DNA of 64,000 nt from Panax quinquefolius. Lineage: Eukaryota; Streptophyta; Magnoliopsida; Apiales; Araliaceae. Of this stretch, positions 11,856 through 23,741 are shown piece after piece. Made by a program: the position numbers and the translations under genes. The DNA is taken from assembly GCA_020205615.1 (NCBI GenBank), contig CM035170.1:9356311-9420310 (forward strand). The letters are read 5' to 3'. Position 1 is the stretch's first letter. Every line of letters starts with the position of its first letter. The notes below the pieces were generated by a model. It worked only from the letters and a program-made list of their open reading frames with translations. It had not been told where the DNA came from and did no database searches.

Positions 11856-13716
11856 TCGCTTAGTCCCTCCAGACAAGGACCTCTCAGGCCCTAGCTTCTT
11901 GTTGTTGTAGTTGTTGGTCGTGGTGGTGGTGCTGAGTTGTTAAGATGTCTTTGAGATTGAACATCTTATGTACTTAGCAGCTTAGCGTGGTCCTCTTTAA
12001 ATTCTGCTTCTAGTTTGGACCACATCTTCTCTGGTGCAGCTGATCTTCACTCTTTTTTGCTCATCTTTATCTGATGTCAGTTGTGCACCATCACCATCTG
12101 GATTTGCTAAGTCTGTGAGCTTTTAGTAGACTTTGTCTGACACTTAGCAATCTATGAATCCTTCTTAAATGTTTTGCAGACATGATTCTGCATCCGTTCT
12201 TTTTTAGTTTTTAGTTCATGGTGATTTGTAGAGTGGCTCTCTTGATCTTCTTTGTACTCTGCCACTTTTCTGAATGTTATCTCCTTGGCCTTCTTGGCTC
12301 TCAGCTTAACTGCCATCTTCAGTGGCATTCTCTTCTTTGTTGAGTGAAGCTCTAATCTGTTTAAGTCCTTCTTCAAAGCTGCTTCACTTCCACCTATGTA
12401 GTCTCACTATCACTGAGACTTGTTCTCTTAATCTCTGGTGGAACTCGTAGAGTCAACAATAACATTCCAATAACTCAACAATTCTGCAACTTAGCAATCA
12501 TCAACAACTCTTAATCTTTGAAGCTCTTTTGATTTATACTCCTTCCCAATCTTCCCGTTGGAAAGGAGCCGTTAAAAGCTTTTTGAATTGCCTCGCAGAT
12601 CTCGAATTATTTGGTGTAGACTGCAGATGTGACATGACATGACTTTCTGACACTGCAGTCTACTGTTTCACCTACCCCGTCAGAGATGTTATTTTTATAT
12701 CTTGGGCAGGTATTCGACTTTATTACCTCCTTCTGATTTCTCAATCAGAGGTTGTCCTTTTGCATCGATGCTCTCAATAAGCTTTGTTCGAATATCAATC
12801 TTTGGGTTGAACCATTGCCAATGCTTCAATCCTCAGTTGTTCGAACTCTACAATTCTGATGCACATCTTCATGGACCTGATCGTAGTGTCTAGTTGACAG
12901 GCAGAGGCAACACTACGATCTTGAAGAGTGTTCATTTAATCATCAGTGTAGAACACCCCTTCCTTCTATTGTGCAGTGCTTCAACACTTCTTATTTGCTT
13001 CGACTGCTCTCAGATACTAATGGCTTGACTCCTTGCTCTGGTCCCTTCTGAATAGCAAGACACTTCAGATTTGTGGCGTGTCCAACTCGCTTTATCCTTG
13101 TGATCTCCCGTTCACTTATCATCAATGGACTGACCCAATGCTTAATCACTTTAGCCTTGTTCTTCAAAAGCTGACCAGTATCTCTGTGTGAACTCCATCA
13201 GTTCTTTCTTTGTTTAGCAAACACTACGATCCTGTTTTCTTCCAAGATCGTTGTCTTCTGTTTACTTGATAGCTACTGCCTTTGCTGACTTTCCTTAGTC
13301 AGTTACTGAAGTCTTCTTATGATCAACTTGTGGAAGACTTCATCTTGAATGACTTCACAACTCAATCTGGATGCTGATTGGGTTGATGCTTAGATCTTCT
13401 GTTAGCTTGCATGACATTCGTTGAGTGCTCTCTGATTTCCTTCAGGTGGGATGTATCTTTGCAGTACCAACCAGAGACTTCATTCCTTTGGATATTCTGG
13501 GAGTGCTCATTTGTTGAGAATCGTATTTGCTCTACAATTCTGCCTTGGCGTTGTGAGCACATCGGTTGAAGTCTTAGTTCTACACTCTACGATTCAGCTT
13601 CGGCTGTGTAGACACTACGACTCCGAGATCAGATCTTGACACTCTATGATTTCTGACTTTGTGTCTGTTGTCTTCATCTGATCTTGCTCGACTACGATCT
13701 CTGCCTCTAATATGAT

Positions 13717-13826
13717 CAGTAGACTCTACGACTCTAAGTGTAGTCTACGATTCTTGACTTGGCTTCAACATCAGTAGACTCTACGACTCAGAGAGTAGTC
13801 TACGATTCTGATCTTAGCTTCGACAT
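13717..13826. repeat. 55 bp direct repeat with an internal hairpin
   Basis: Two good units start at 13717 and 13772. Each contains GTAGACT and AGTCTAC as a 7 bp inverted pair around a 15-16 bp loop. Weaker CTACGA/TAGAC words spread from about 13200 to 14040, suggesting an older, decayed array. Confidence 0.7.
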
Positions 13827-14344
13827 ATGCTCGGTCGGCTCGTAGGCAGGCTGTCTACTATTCTGAACATGACTTCCTCAACAGACTACGGCTTCGAGGA
13901 AGTTCTCCTCGACACACTATGATCCTTTCTCGTCTCTCCTGGCAGTCTATAAACTCCGAGATCTACTATCTTGCAAACTACGATTCTGCCTCGACAGCTC
14001 TCGAGTTTTCCTTGACTCTCTGGCATCTACAATTTACAGTGCGGTGCTCGGCGATCGAGCGAGCCTTATCTTTTACATCATAAGATCAACCTAACATGCT
14101 TGATCTTTCTATCTTTATAGTCCTTGTACATAATTTCTTTTTAAGGACTTTATAAAGCGGTTTTGCTTATGTAGGATCAACCTAACACATTTGATCAATT
14201 CACTCTAAGTCCTTGTACATATGTTTCTATCATCTATCAAAGGACTTTACAGCTTTCCTTAATGCAAGCATACTTGCATATTCATTCATATATATCATAA
14301 TCAAATCATATGTAAATAGGAATAACATTCACATGCTTATTCCT

Positions 14345-14947
14345 GACATCCTTGGCCCGTAGTGCATGGATAATTTGTGATCGTGATACTAATGAATATC
14401 CTTGGCCGTAGTGCAGGGGTGATTCGATGATGTGGATTATTTATTAAGCTGAGTCTCAGCGATTAAATTGATGATAAATTCTTTTAAATCATAGAAGATA
14501 GTAGATATCATGCTCTACTTGACTCTTCTAATGGATTGCTTGTTCCGCTGCAGTTAAACTTGATGTCTATTGTATTTTATCAGTTTAACACTGTTGAAGG
14601 CTAACAATAATTTATTCTGCTTTATCTCAGTCATAATATTTCTTACTGGGCTAGTTGAGCTCACCCTTTGCTTTCATTGTTCTCTTTAGGAAATGAGAAT
14701 ATAGCTGGGACTAGTCGGAGAACGGAGTGATGGTCCAGATATTTGCATTAGTAGTCCTCACTATTCTGTGAAATAGTGTGATAATAAATGTATTGAGGAC
14801 TTATTTTGAGTTTGAATACTGTTTAGAAGACAATATTTGTATTAAAACTCACAGCTCATGTTGTATATTTAAGTTTGTATTTGTATTCTGTACCATGTAT
14901 TTAGCGACCCAAGATGGGTGATGTATACCTATTTTGGGGGTTTCACA
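14345..14947 (+). repeat. 3' part of a plus-strand chromovirus-type LTR (LTR D), 5' truncated
   Basis: This matches the reverse complement of the element A LTR from the CTTGGCCCGTAGTGC motif to the end (TATTTTGGGGGTTTCACA). It contains the shared GCTGAGTCTCAGCGAT, the ACTGGGCTAGTTGAGCTCACC block, and a pyrimidine tract ending in AG at 14699. No primer site follows 14947, so it is a 3' or solo LTR remnant. Confidence 0.85.
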
Positions 14948-15380
14948 AGAAGTAATTATTGTATTTTTAAACTATTTATAGTTAGTTTGAAAATAGAAGA
15001 AATTCATAGAAAATTCTATGACTGATGAAAAATTATCAAACTTGGTGAAAAATCTTATAATATTATTTTATAATTTCTAGACAGTTTTGAAAAATTATTG
15101 AATAACAGAAGTAGCTGTTGTATTTTTTTAAGCTATTTATAATTAGTTTTAAAATAGAGGAAATTCATAGAAAATTCTATGAATGGTGGAAAATTATGAA
15201 ATTTGCTGAAAAATATTATAATAATATTATATTAATATTGACAATGTTTTAAAGATATAAAAGTATGTGGAGTTAGTATTTTTATTTTGAAGCTATTAAA
15301 TGATAGTTTTATAAATAGAAATAATTATAGAAAATTGTCGGATAATCAGAAAAATGTAAAAATATATGACGTGAAACAGG
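14948..15380. repeat. Three diverged copies of an AT-rich unit of about 160 bp
   Basis: Units begin near 14948, 15107 and 15271 and share TTCATAGAAAATTCTATGA-like text followed by a GAAAAAT-rich tail. They may belong to the 5' side of the LTR that follows; I could not find a clean LTR start here. Confidence 0.6.
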
Positions 15381-16283
15381 TTTGTCGAAATATTCATTTT
15401 ATCGAGAATATTCCTTTTGTCGAATATTAAATGCAACGACACATAAAATAACCAATCATTGGTGGGCCCTATAACAGAATAACTGTCGGATAAAGAAAGT
15501 GACAGAAATAATATTTTTTAAAAATTGACGGCAAAACTTTTACCGTTAACTTTTGAATACCGGTGATAAAAATACGATGTCTTGCATGATTCCACAAGAA
15601 GTACACCGTATTCCACAATAAAGCAGAGATCAGTATTATACGATAATTCATATTATTGATTCTTACGTAAGAAGTCACTCAGTATTTCATTCAATAATTG
15701 TCACATTAATTATTGCACAGTAACTCATATTATTTGATATGATATAATTAGACCAGTTGGAAGTATTGTGAGTCTATGTTAATAATTGTGAATAATTATT
15801 GAAGGATTGAAAATGTGTAAATAAATTGATGAATAAAAGGTGTTGATTAAAGATAAGTATGATATGCAGATGTTTGTTCAAATAAGTTTGGCAAGACTTG
15901 TCGACACTCTACTTTTCCTAAAGTAGTATGGAACACAACTCTATTATTGAACAAATTTTGTTAAAACGTGTATAAGTGGGTTTAATTTTCTCTGTGGAAC
16001 CATAAATTCCACTACCATTATTTTATGCAGCTCATTTAGTTATTTTGTCAAAGCATGTGTGCTAGTTGTCTCCTCAATTTTTAGTATAAATAGATTGCTT
16101 AGATGAGAAACAAAACACACCATAACTACACTAAAAATATAAAAAAAAATTACTAGAATATTGTGAGTATAATATTGTGAGTATTTTTGTTGAGTGTAAG
16201 GTTACTCCAAGTGTAGATAAGGAATGTAAGCATTGTTTAAGTTGATCAATTTCACAGAAAGCAGAATCAAGTCACATGCTAAG

Positions 16284-17390
16284 GTAAGGGGTATCATTTT
16301 TTTATGGTAAATGGATATCATTTTCTTTCATACTCTATATTATGGTAAGATATTATTATTCGTTTCTTCAGCTTATCATTAAATGGTGAAAAGTCCTGAA
16401 ATGATTAGAATATCCTTAATAGTTTGTACTTAATCTAATATCTTGACCTGAATCTTTCTATTCAGTTTTAAGTTATTATATTTGAGCCGAGAACTTCACA
16501 TTTACTTGAACTTTATATTCTATCAAGAAATCTAATCGATTTTTTGAATATCATATTAGCAAATTAGACTCTGGATAATTAAGTTAAAAATCACTAAGAT
16601 TTATTTTATCTTATTATTCTGATTATTTTTGTCCATTCATTATATATATCATTTTCATCATCCTCGTGCTTATATTACGGTGAAAGTCATCTTTGGCCCG
16701 TAGTGCAAAGATGGACTGTTGATTATTGGTTTTACAGTTGTATATCTTTGGCTCGTAGTGCAAAGATAGACTATTGATTATTGGTTTTATAGTTATATAT
16801 CTTTGGGTCGTAGTGCAAAGATGGACTATTGATTATTGGTTTTACAGTTGTATATCTTTGGCCCATAGTGCAAAAATGGACTGTTGATTATTGGTTTTAC
16901 AGTTGTATATCTTTGGCCGTAGTGCAAAGATGAACTGTTGATTATTGGTTTTACAATTGTATGTCTTTGGCCTATAGTGCAAAGATGAACTGTTGACTAT
17001 TGACTTTATAGTTGTATCTCTTTAATGGAAATTATAAATATGAACTGTGAATTGGTATAACAGTGATCTTGGGTGTTTCAGGTAAAGACAGGTGGTGAAA
17101 GTTCTCTTTGTCTTGGGTACAACGAAGAACTATTGATTGGTGTTAGAGGAATAAAATATTGATGATGGACTTTTAATTTAGAGAAGATAGTAGACATTAT
17201 GTTCTACTTGACTCTTATAATGGATTGTTGATTCCGTTGCAATTAAGGTTGAAAACTTTTATTATCTACCATATGTTCTAAATATCTGATCTATTACTGA
17301 TGAAGGTTATTGATAATTTAATTATATTAAGTCATGATATTCTTTATTGAGATATTTGTGCTCACCCTTTTGCTTCACAATTCCTTTCAG
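16284..17390 (+). other. Candidate leader intron inside LTR C
   Basis: The donor is AAG/GTAAGGGG at 16284, about 190 bases after the TATA box. The acceptor is a pyrimidine tract TTCCTTTCAG ending at 17390. Equivalent donor and acceptor positions exist in the A and B LTRs. Splicing is inferred from sequence only. Confidence 0.45.
16691..17033 (+). repeat. Six tandem 55 bp units with a hairpin core in LTR C
   Basis: Units start at 16691, 16746, 16801, 16856, 16911 and 16965. Each holds CTTTGGCCCGTAGTGCAAAG or a near copy, in which ATCTTTG and CAAAGAT can pair around a 9-10 base loop. The remainder of the unit is an ACTGTTGATTATTGGTTTTA-type spacer. Confidence 0.9.
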
Positions 17391-17944
17391 GTAATAAGAG
17401 TGTAGCTGGGTCGAGCGGGAATAACAGAGGAATAAAGAGATGGTCTGTGACTGTTGAATTTCTCAATACATCATAAAACAACATGACAATATATAATTGT
17501 ATTGAGAACTTAAAATGTATGTGTCGTATTTTATATGTCATTTAATATTTAATTTTGGTGAACAACTATAGGGTGATGAGAATCCGACTTTGAAAGTGTC
17601 AAAAATGCACCCCATTAAAATGAGGAGGACAGAACTCTTCTCGTGTTCCTTTGAGGACTTGAAATGTGATGCCCCCAAAATAGGTATACATCACCCATCT
17701 TGAGTCGCCAAATACATGGTACAGAATACAAATACAAACTTAATTATACAACAGTCGTGTAATATACGACAAAATATAGCTGAGAGTTTAAACAGGAATG
17801 TTGCCTTCTAGACAATATCCACTCTCAAATAGAGTCCTCATTACATTTATTGTCACACTATTTTATAGAATAGTGAGGACTACTAATACACCATCTCGAA
17901 CCATCACTCTGTTCCCCGACTAGTCCCGGCTACGTTCTCATTTC

Positions 17945-19268
17945 CTGAAGAGAACAATGAAAGCAAAAGGGTGAGCTCAACTAGCCCAGTAAGAAATATT
18001 ATGACTAAGATAATGCAGATTAAATTATCATTAGTCTTCAACAATGTTAAACTGATAAAATACAATAGACATCAAGTTTAACTGCAGTGGAATAAGCAAT
18101 CCATTAGAAGAGTCAAGTAGAGCATGATATCTACTATCTTCTATGATTTAAAATATTTTCATCAATTTTATCGCTGAGACTCAGCTTAATAAATAAACCA
18201 CCTCATCGAGTCATCCCTACACTACGGGCCAAGGATATTCATTAAATCATCAATGGTAATGACTATACCGAATAATCCCTTGTTATAATCATACCAAAAA
18301 CTGTCCATCAATGCACTACAAGCCACTGAGGATTTTTACCACATCATTTATAACATTACTGGTCATGATTATACCGAATGATCCCTGGTCATAATCATAC
18401 CAAGTCCATCTATGCACGTAAGCCAAAGATGACTTTCATCACAATATAAGCATGAGGATGATGACAATGACATAATAATTCAATAAAACAAGTTCAAGAA
18501 TAAATTTTAAAGATTTATAAGTTAATTTATCCTGAAATCAATTACGTCAAAATTGTCAACATGATATTACTTTGTGGAGTAAAATTCAAGAATGCTCGGG
18601 AAGAATATTTCCATGAAAAGATCTTTGGATGAAGCGCAAATATCCGTGATATTCTACTAATTTCATGAAGTATAGAAGCCAAACTTTAACCAACTAAGTA
18701 TAATAGAATATATGAAACCGCAAATGGATTTTCACCGCCATGCGGTAATCCGTGTATGCATCATTTTCATAATTTAATAAGGAATGAATACAAAGGATCA
18801 TTCACCATGCATGCGGTAATCCACATAGGCAGGTTATTCCAATGAATAATAAAGAATGGAATAACGAAGAATTCACCAAGCATGCGATAGGCCGCATGCA
18901 CGAGTTATTCTCAACATAATAATAAAGAAAGGAACCCGAATGTCATGCGTGTCCGCATGCAGGATATTCCAACGCAGAATAATAAAGAATAGAACCAGTC
19001 GTGCATAATCCGCATGACAGGATGTTCCAATAGAATAATAAAGAATGGAATAATAATGAGATTAGCTGAGGATGCGATAGAATCGCATAGATAGGTTATT
19101 CCAACAAAATAATAAAGAATGAAATAGCAGAAGAATTTCACCATGTATACGAGTGCTTGGCGATGTACGAGTTATTCCAACATAATAATAAAGAATGGAA
19201 TAACAACCCTTATGAGTATTGAAAGAAAATAACTCTCTTCATGAATACGAAAGAATAATACCCCTTAC
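17945..19268 (-). other. Candidate leader intron in the 3' LTR of element A
   Basis: On the minus strand the donor AAG/GTAAGGGG is at 19268 and the pyrimidine-rich acceptor TTGTTCTCTTCAG ends at 17945. The tandem array and hairpins lie between them. The same layout occurs in the other LTRs. Confidence 0.42.
18730..19205 (-). repeat. Tandem array of ATGCGGTAATCC units in the LTR of element A
   Basis: About six to seven units of roughly 60-80 bp share 'CATGCG(G/A)TA...CCGCA', then TTATTCCAACA and AATAATAAAGAATGGAA. Units vary in length and the array is shorter than in the partner LTR. Confidence 0.85.
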
Positions 19269-20580
19269 CTTAGAAGAAACTGGATATTGGAATAGTAAGG
19301 TAGCAGACTTCTCTTCTTCTTACTCTCTATAATTTCTCTCTATAATAATTGCTCTAAAGCTTTAGTGAATTGGTGAGAAATGAAGGAAGAATGATCTTCT
19401 ACTTATAGAAAAATATAGTTTCGATAATTGCACATTTTGGGGCTCGAAATATTACAGTATAATACCTTCCTCTTTTCCTTCATTTTTAATTTAGTCCTGC
19501 AAGTATTATCAAACTTGCACCACCTCCCCCAATAGTAAATAATGTGAATCAATAGTTCAATCATGTGAATCAATAGTTATAATCATGTGAAAATACGAAT
19601 TACAGTATAGTACCTCCATCTATACCTCCATTTTTAACATAGTCATGCAAGTATTATCAATCTTGCACCAACTCCCCTAATAGTACAAGAATGTGAATTA
19701 ATAGTACACACATGTGAATAAATAGTTATAATCATGTGAATTAATAACAATTAATTGCTCATTTATCTGATTAATTACCCGACTGGTCAGTATAACTTCC
19801 AGACATCAATTAATATCGAAATAAATGTCGATTTCCACTAACACTAATAATTCCAACACAATGGAACTATCAATTTCATCTTTAATCAACACGAACTTAT
19901 TCGTTATTAATATTATAACTCACAATATTTAACAACCAGGTCGTTTCCAGGAAAGAGGGGGCTTTTCGATAAGGATTTCTCCTTATTGGCGCGCAATTAG
20001 ATGACCAAACCTCTCCTTGACAGAACTTCTAGACATTGTAAATATTATAATTTAATAATATGAATAACTTTGTCGTCTCAATTATTGATTTAATAATATA
20101 TTATATTATGCAGATGATACTGTAACAATAATCGAATCAATAATATGAGAAATACGATGCAGCAATTACTGTAGCAATAATTGAGTATAACTGAGTGACT
20201 TCTCACGTAAGCATCAATAATAAATATTGTGTGCTACAATGCAACCACGCGTATTACTGTACTTTTACTACCGGGTAGTTCAACAGTTTAACGGTAAAAC
20301 TTTCGCCGTTATTTTTATGAAAAGATAATTATGTCGTTTTCTAACTACAACAATACTTCCGTTGTGGGGTCCACTAATGATTGTGTCGTCGCATCGTAAT
20401 ATTCCTCTGTTAAAACGAATATTCCCCGAATTAATCGAATATTATATAACCACTAACTTTACTTTGCAAAATTTGTAAATATTACCTACAACTATAACAT
20501 TATATTATATCCACACCATAATATTCAAAAATATATTTCGAGAGAAATTAATCTTTATTCATAAAAGTTGGGGTCTTACA

Positions 20581-20592
20581 ACCTCCCCTTCT
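20581..20592 (-). other. Polypurine tract of element A
   Basis: On the minus strand GAAGGGGAGGT lies immediately before the 3' LTR and overlaps the end of the chromodomain frame. Confidence 0.8.
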
Positions 20593-21062
20593 TATGAAAT
20601 TTCGTCCTCAAAATTAGGATACGTACCTGGTATATCGAAGAGGTGAGGATATTTTGACTTCATCTCAGATTCTAACTCCCAGGTCATTTCTTCCACATCG
20701 TGGTTTCTCCACAAAACTTTGACTTGAGGTATAACCTTGGAGCGTAGAATATGATCTTTTTTATCCAAGATTTTAATAGTTAATTCTTCATGCGTTAAAT
20801 CTTCCTCTATCTGGTCTGGTTCTAATTCAATAATGTGGTTCGGGTCTTTCACATATTTACGTAACATAGATATGTGGAAAACGTTATGAACACAAGACAT
20901 ACTTGGCGGTAAGGCGAGTCTATAGGCCACAGTTCCTACTCGTTCGAGGATTATAAATGAGCCAATGAATCGAGGATTGAGCTTTCCTCTCTTTTCAAAT
21001 CTCGTAACTCCTTTCCATGGAGCAACACATAACAACACATGATCTCCAATATTGAATTCCAC
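20592..21062 (-). pseudogene. Integrase C-terminus and chromodomain of element A
   Basis: 156 residues, open. The first part (GDHVLLCVAPWKGVTRF, LNPRFIGSF, HNVFHISMLRKYV) is the integrase C-terminal GPF/Y-type module. The last 60 residues (KVIPQVKVLWRNHDVEEMTW, ESEMKSKYPHLF) form the chromodomain that in chromoviruses steers insertion toward particular chromatin. It is separated from the integrase core by a stop at about 21117-21119, so it is part of a broken pol rather than a separate gene. Confidence 0.92.
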
Positions 21063-21119
21063 GTCTTTTCGATGAAGATTAGCATAATTCTTTTGTTGAT
21101 CTTGTGAGGTTTTTATACG

Positions 21120-22016
21120 TTATCGGATCGTTTGAATCTTTTCTGTAGTCATACGTACCAAATCTGATCCCAACAACGTTGCTTCACCCACCTCATCCCA
21201 ACATACTAGAGAACGACACTTTCTTCCATACAACGCCTCAAATGGAGCCATGTCAATACTTGCTTGATAACTGTTGTTGTAGGAAAACTCCACTAATGGT
21301 AAAAACTTGTCCCAACTTCCCTTGAAGTCAAGGACACAGAGTCTTAATAAATCTTCAAGAGTTTGAATAGTCCTTTCCGACTGCCCATCCATTTGAGGAT
21401 GATATGCTGAACTAAATCGTAAATCTGTGCCCATAAATTTTTGCAAACTAACCCAAAATCTTGAAGTGAATCTTGGGTCTTGATCAGAAACTATGGATAC
21501 TGGCATACCATGTAATCTTACAATCTTGTTTATATACATACTAAGAAGACGTTCAAGTGTATAAGTTTCTCGTATCGGTAAGAAATGAGAAGACTTGGTC
21601 AATCTATCAACAATGACCCAAATCACATTTATGCCTTGAGAAACCTTGGGAAGACCAGTAACGAAATCCATGGTAATGTGCTCCCACTTCCATTCTGGAA
21701 TTTCAAGTGGTTGTAATGGACCTTTTGGCACTTGATGCTCCGCCTTAACTCGTTGACAAGTTAGACACCTTGAGATAAACCCCGCTATCTCTCTCTTCAT
21801 ATTGCTCCACCAAAATGTATGTTGAAGATTAAGATACATTTTGGTACTCCCAGGATGGATTACAAATGGTGTGTTGTGCGCCTCCATCATGATTTTATAC
21901 TTCAAGTCAGAATCGTTAGGAACACAAAGTCTGGAGTTGACTCGAAGTATTCCTTCTTCATCGATTCTTGCTTCTGGAATAGCACCTTCTTGCACTTTCT
22001 TCTTCATACACATCAT
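21120..22016 (-). pseudogene. Integrase core of element A
   Basis: 298 residues, open. The zinc-binding module (HPGSTKMYLNLQHTFWW, then CLTCQRVKAEHQ) is followed by the catalytic core with Asp in TMDFVTGLP, Asp in SDQDPRFTS and Glu in GQSERTIQT. The D,D,E triad is therefore intact. A stop separates it from RNase H upstream and another from the chromodomain downstream, so it is a nearly complete but disconnected domain. It integrates element cDNA in functional relatives. Confidence 0.93.
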
Positions 22017-22031
22017 CTCCAGGTTTGTAGT

Positions 22032-22690
22032 TTAAGCAGCTTTAACTTTATCGATTAAAGTCGGTTCTACTCGTATATTCGCCATCATCACATGGGTCCC
22101 TGGAGTCTTTAACTCTATCTCCATCCTTTGTAAGTTATACAAAATGGGTCTTTGCGTTGACAATATTGCACTCGTACCCACATATGATCTTCTACTCAAT
22201 GCGTCAACTACTACGTTCGCTTTTCTAGGTTGGTATTGGATGGTATGATCATAATCTTTCAACAACTCAAGCCATCGTCGTTGCCGCATGTTGAGTTCCT
22301 TTTGAGTGAAGAAATATTTGAGGCTTTTATGATCCGTATAGATCTCGCCTTCTCTCTATCTGAGTAATGCCTCCAAATCTTAAGCGCAAAAATGATCACT
22401 TTGCTAACTCTAGATCATGAGTAGGATAATTCCTCTCATATTCTTTGAGTTTTCGAGAGGCATAAAGCTATGACTTTCCCATGTTGCATGAGAACACATC
22501 CTAACCCTTTGCCTAAAAGCATCACTTTGTAGATGACAAATCCCTCAAGAGCGGATGGTATTGTTAGAACAGTCTTTGAAATGAGTCTTCTCTTGAGTTC
22601 TTGAAAACTCTTCTCACATTCCTCACTCCAACCGAATTTTGTATCTTTTCGAGTCAGCTAAGTTAAAGGAGTAGCGATTCGAGAAAATCC
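22032..22690 (-). pseudogene. RNase H region of element A
   Basis: The clean last part (22289-22032) reads [20 protein letters not shown] and ALSRRSY, the RNase H C-terminus and tether. The upstream part is readable across frames (WSEECEKSFQELKRRL near 22650-22600, then disrupted text) with at least two stops and small indels. It is non-functional. Confidence 0.82.
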
Positions 22691-23736
22691 TTCCACGAAT
22701 CTCCGATAATAACCAGCTAAGTCGAGAAAGCTACGTACTTTGGTCACTAACTTAGGTTGCTCCCAGCTTTGAATTTCTTCAATCTTTGCCGGGTCAACAG
22801 ATATTCCATGATTTCATATCACGTGCCCAAGGAATACAACTTCCTCAAGCCAGAACTCACATTTCTTCAACTTGGCATAAAGCTTGTTTTCACGAAGCTT
22901 TTGAAGTATCAGCCTCAAGTGTTGCTCATGGTCTTCATGGGTTTTGGAGTATATGAGGATGTCATCAATAAAGACGACCACAAAGTGATCCAAATATTCC
23001 TTAAATACTCGGTTCATTATGTCCAAGAAGGCAGCAGGAGCATTAGTCAATCCAAAAGACATGACTAGGAATTCATAATGCCCGTACCGAGTTCTGAAAG
23101 CAGTCTTTGGAATGTCATCAGTTTTAATATTCAACTGATGATATCCGGAACGAAGATCAATCTTTAAAAATAATTTGGCTCCTTGCAACTAGTCAAACAG
23201 GTCATCAATATGAGGTAAGGGGTACCTATTTTTGATGGTGACATGATTTAACTCCCAATAATCAATACAAAGTCGCATACTTCCATCTGTCTTCTTTATG
23301 AATAGAACAGAAGCACCCCAAGGAGACGTACTAGGATGAATGAAACCGATGTCTAACAATTCCTGTAATTGGGTTTTTAACTCCTGAAGTTCAATAGGAG
23401 CCATTCGATATGGGGCTTTGGAAATGAGTCTTATACCGGATTCAAGGTCGATACAAAATTCAATTTCACGCTCTGGGGGTAGGCCAGGAAGTTCTTCAGG
23501 GAATACGTCAGTAAATTTATTAACAATAGAAATATCATTCAAATCTGACGTATTTTTATTTAAATCCGTGACATGGGCTAAGAAAGCTTGACATCCATTT
23601 TTCAATAAACGAATAGCTTTATGGCTTGATATGACAATGATTAATTTTAGTGGTTTGGTTGCTTGAATTCGAATAATAGGTTGGTAGGAATATGAAAGCT
23701 AACAACCTTAAGAAAACAATCGATTTTAGAATGATG
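22691..23736 (-). pseudogene. Protease tail and reverse transcriptase of element A
   Basis: Two open pieces (23605-23189 and 23188-22814) are split by a single TAG at 23186-23188. Landmarks are [58 protein letters not shown], then [22 protein letters not shown] and the catalytic box [14 protein letters not shown] is normally CIDYRELN, so a conserved Arg is Trp here. Element B is inserted at 23741 within the protease-RT linker. Confidence 0.92.
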
Positions 23737-23741
23737 AGTAG
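23737..23741. repeat. Target site duplication of element B, left copy
   Basis: AGTAG directly precedes the B LTR. The same five bases follow the other LTR at 31782-31786, after which element A coding sequence resumes in register. Confidence 0.95.

Larger units (their letters stand above)
11655..14340. other. Unidentified repetitive DNA into which the Athila-type element appears to be inserted
   Basis: No intact gene is visible. The minus frame at 12376-12152 (74 residues, very Lys/Glu-rich) and a neighbouring piece at about 12055-11975 (APEKMWSKLEAEFKEDHAKL) look like degenerate coding sequence that I do not recognise. The DNA is C/T-rich on the plus strand and full of CTACGA words. The part from 14050 to 14335 repeats 'GATCAACCTAACA...TTTGATC' and 'AGTCCTTGTACATA' twice. 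It could be a decayed copia-type (SIRE-like) LTR, but this is only a guess. Confidence 0.35.
15381..17664 (+). repeat. Plus-strand chromovirus-type LTR (LTR C), main part, split by element A
   Basis: From about 15381 it aligns with the U3 side of the A and B LTRs in reverse orientation (ATTCATTTTATCGAGAATATT, CAACGACACA, TGGTGGGCCC, TTACCGTTAA). A TATA box TATAAATA lies at 16085-16092, giving plus-strand transcription. Element A is inserted at 17664, and the LTR resumes at 36434 and ends at 36645. It is more diverged than A or B, consistent with being the oldest layer. Confidence 0.78.
17665..20580 (-). repeat. 3' LTR of element A
   Basis: 2916 bases. On the minus strand it starts TGTAAGACCCCAACTTTT and ends TTTTGGGGGCATCACA. 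The TATA position (19399-19408) reads TATAAGTAG on the minus strand, a change from TATAAATAG in the partner LTR. It contains a tandem array at about 18730-19205 and the hairpin motifs at 18222-18430. Confidence 0.95.

Noticed and set aside
12152..12376. Lys-rich 74-residue minus-strand ORF as a gene
   Set aside because: It lacks any recognised domain, is surrounded by stops, and lies in repetitive DNA. It is described only as possible coding debris.
16691..17033. Regular 55 bp array considered as a CRISPR array
   Set aside because: The spacers are near-identical, the array lies in a plant LTR, and there are no cas genes. It is an ordinary tandem repeat.
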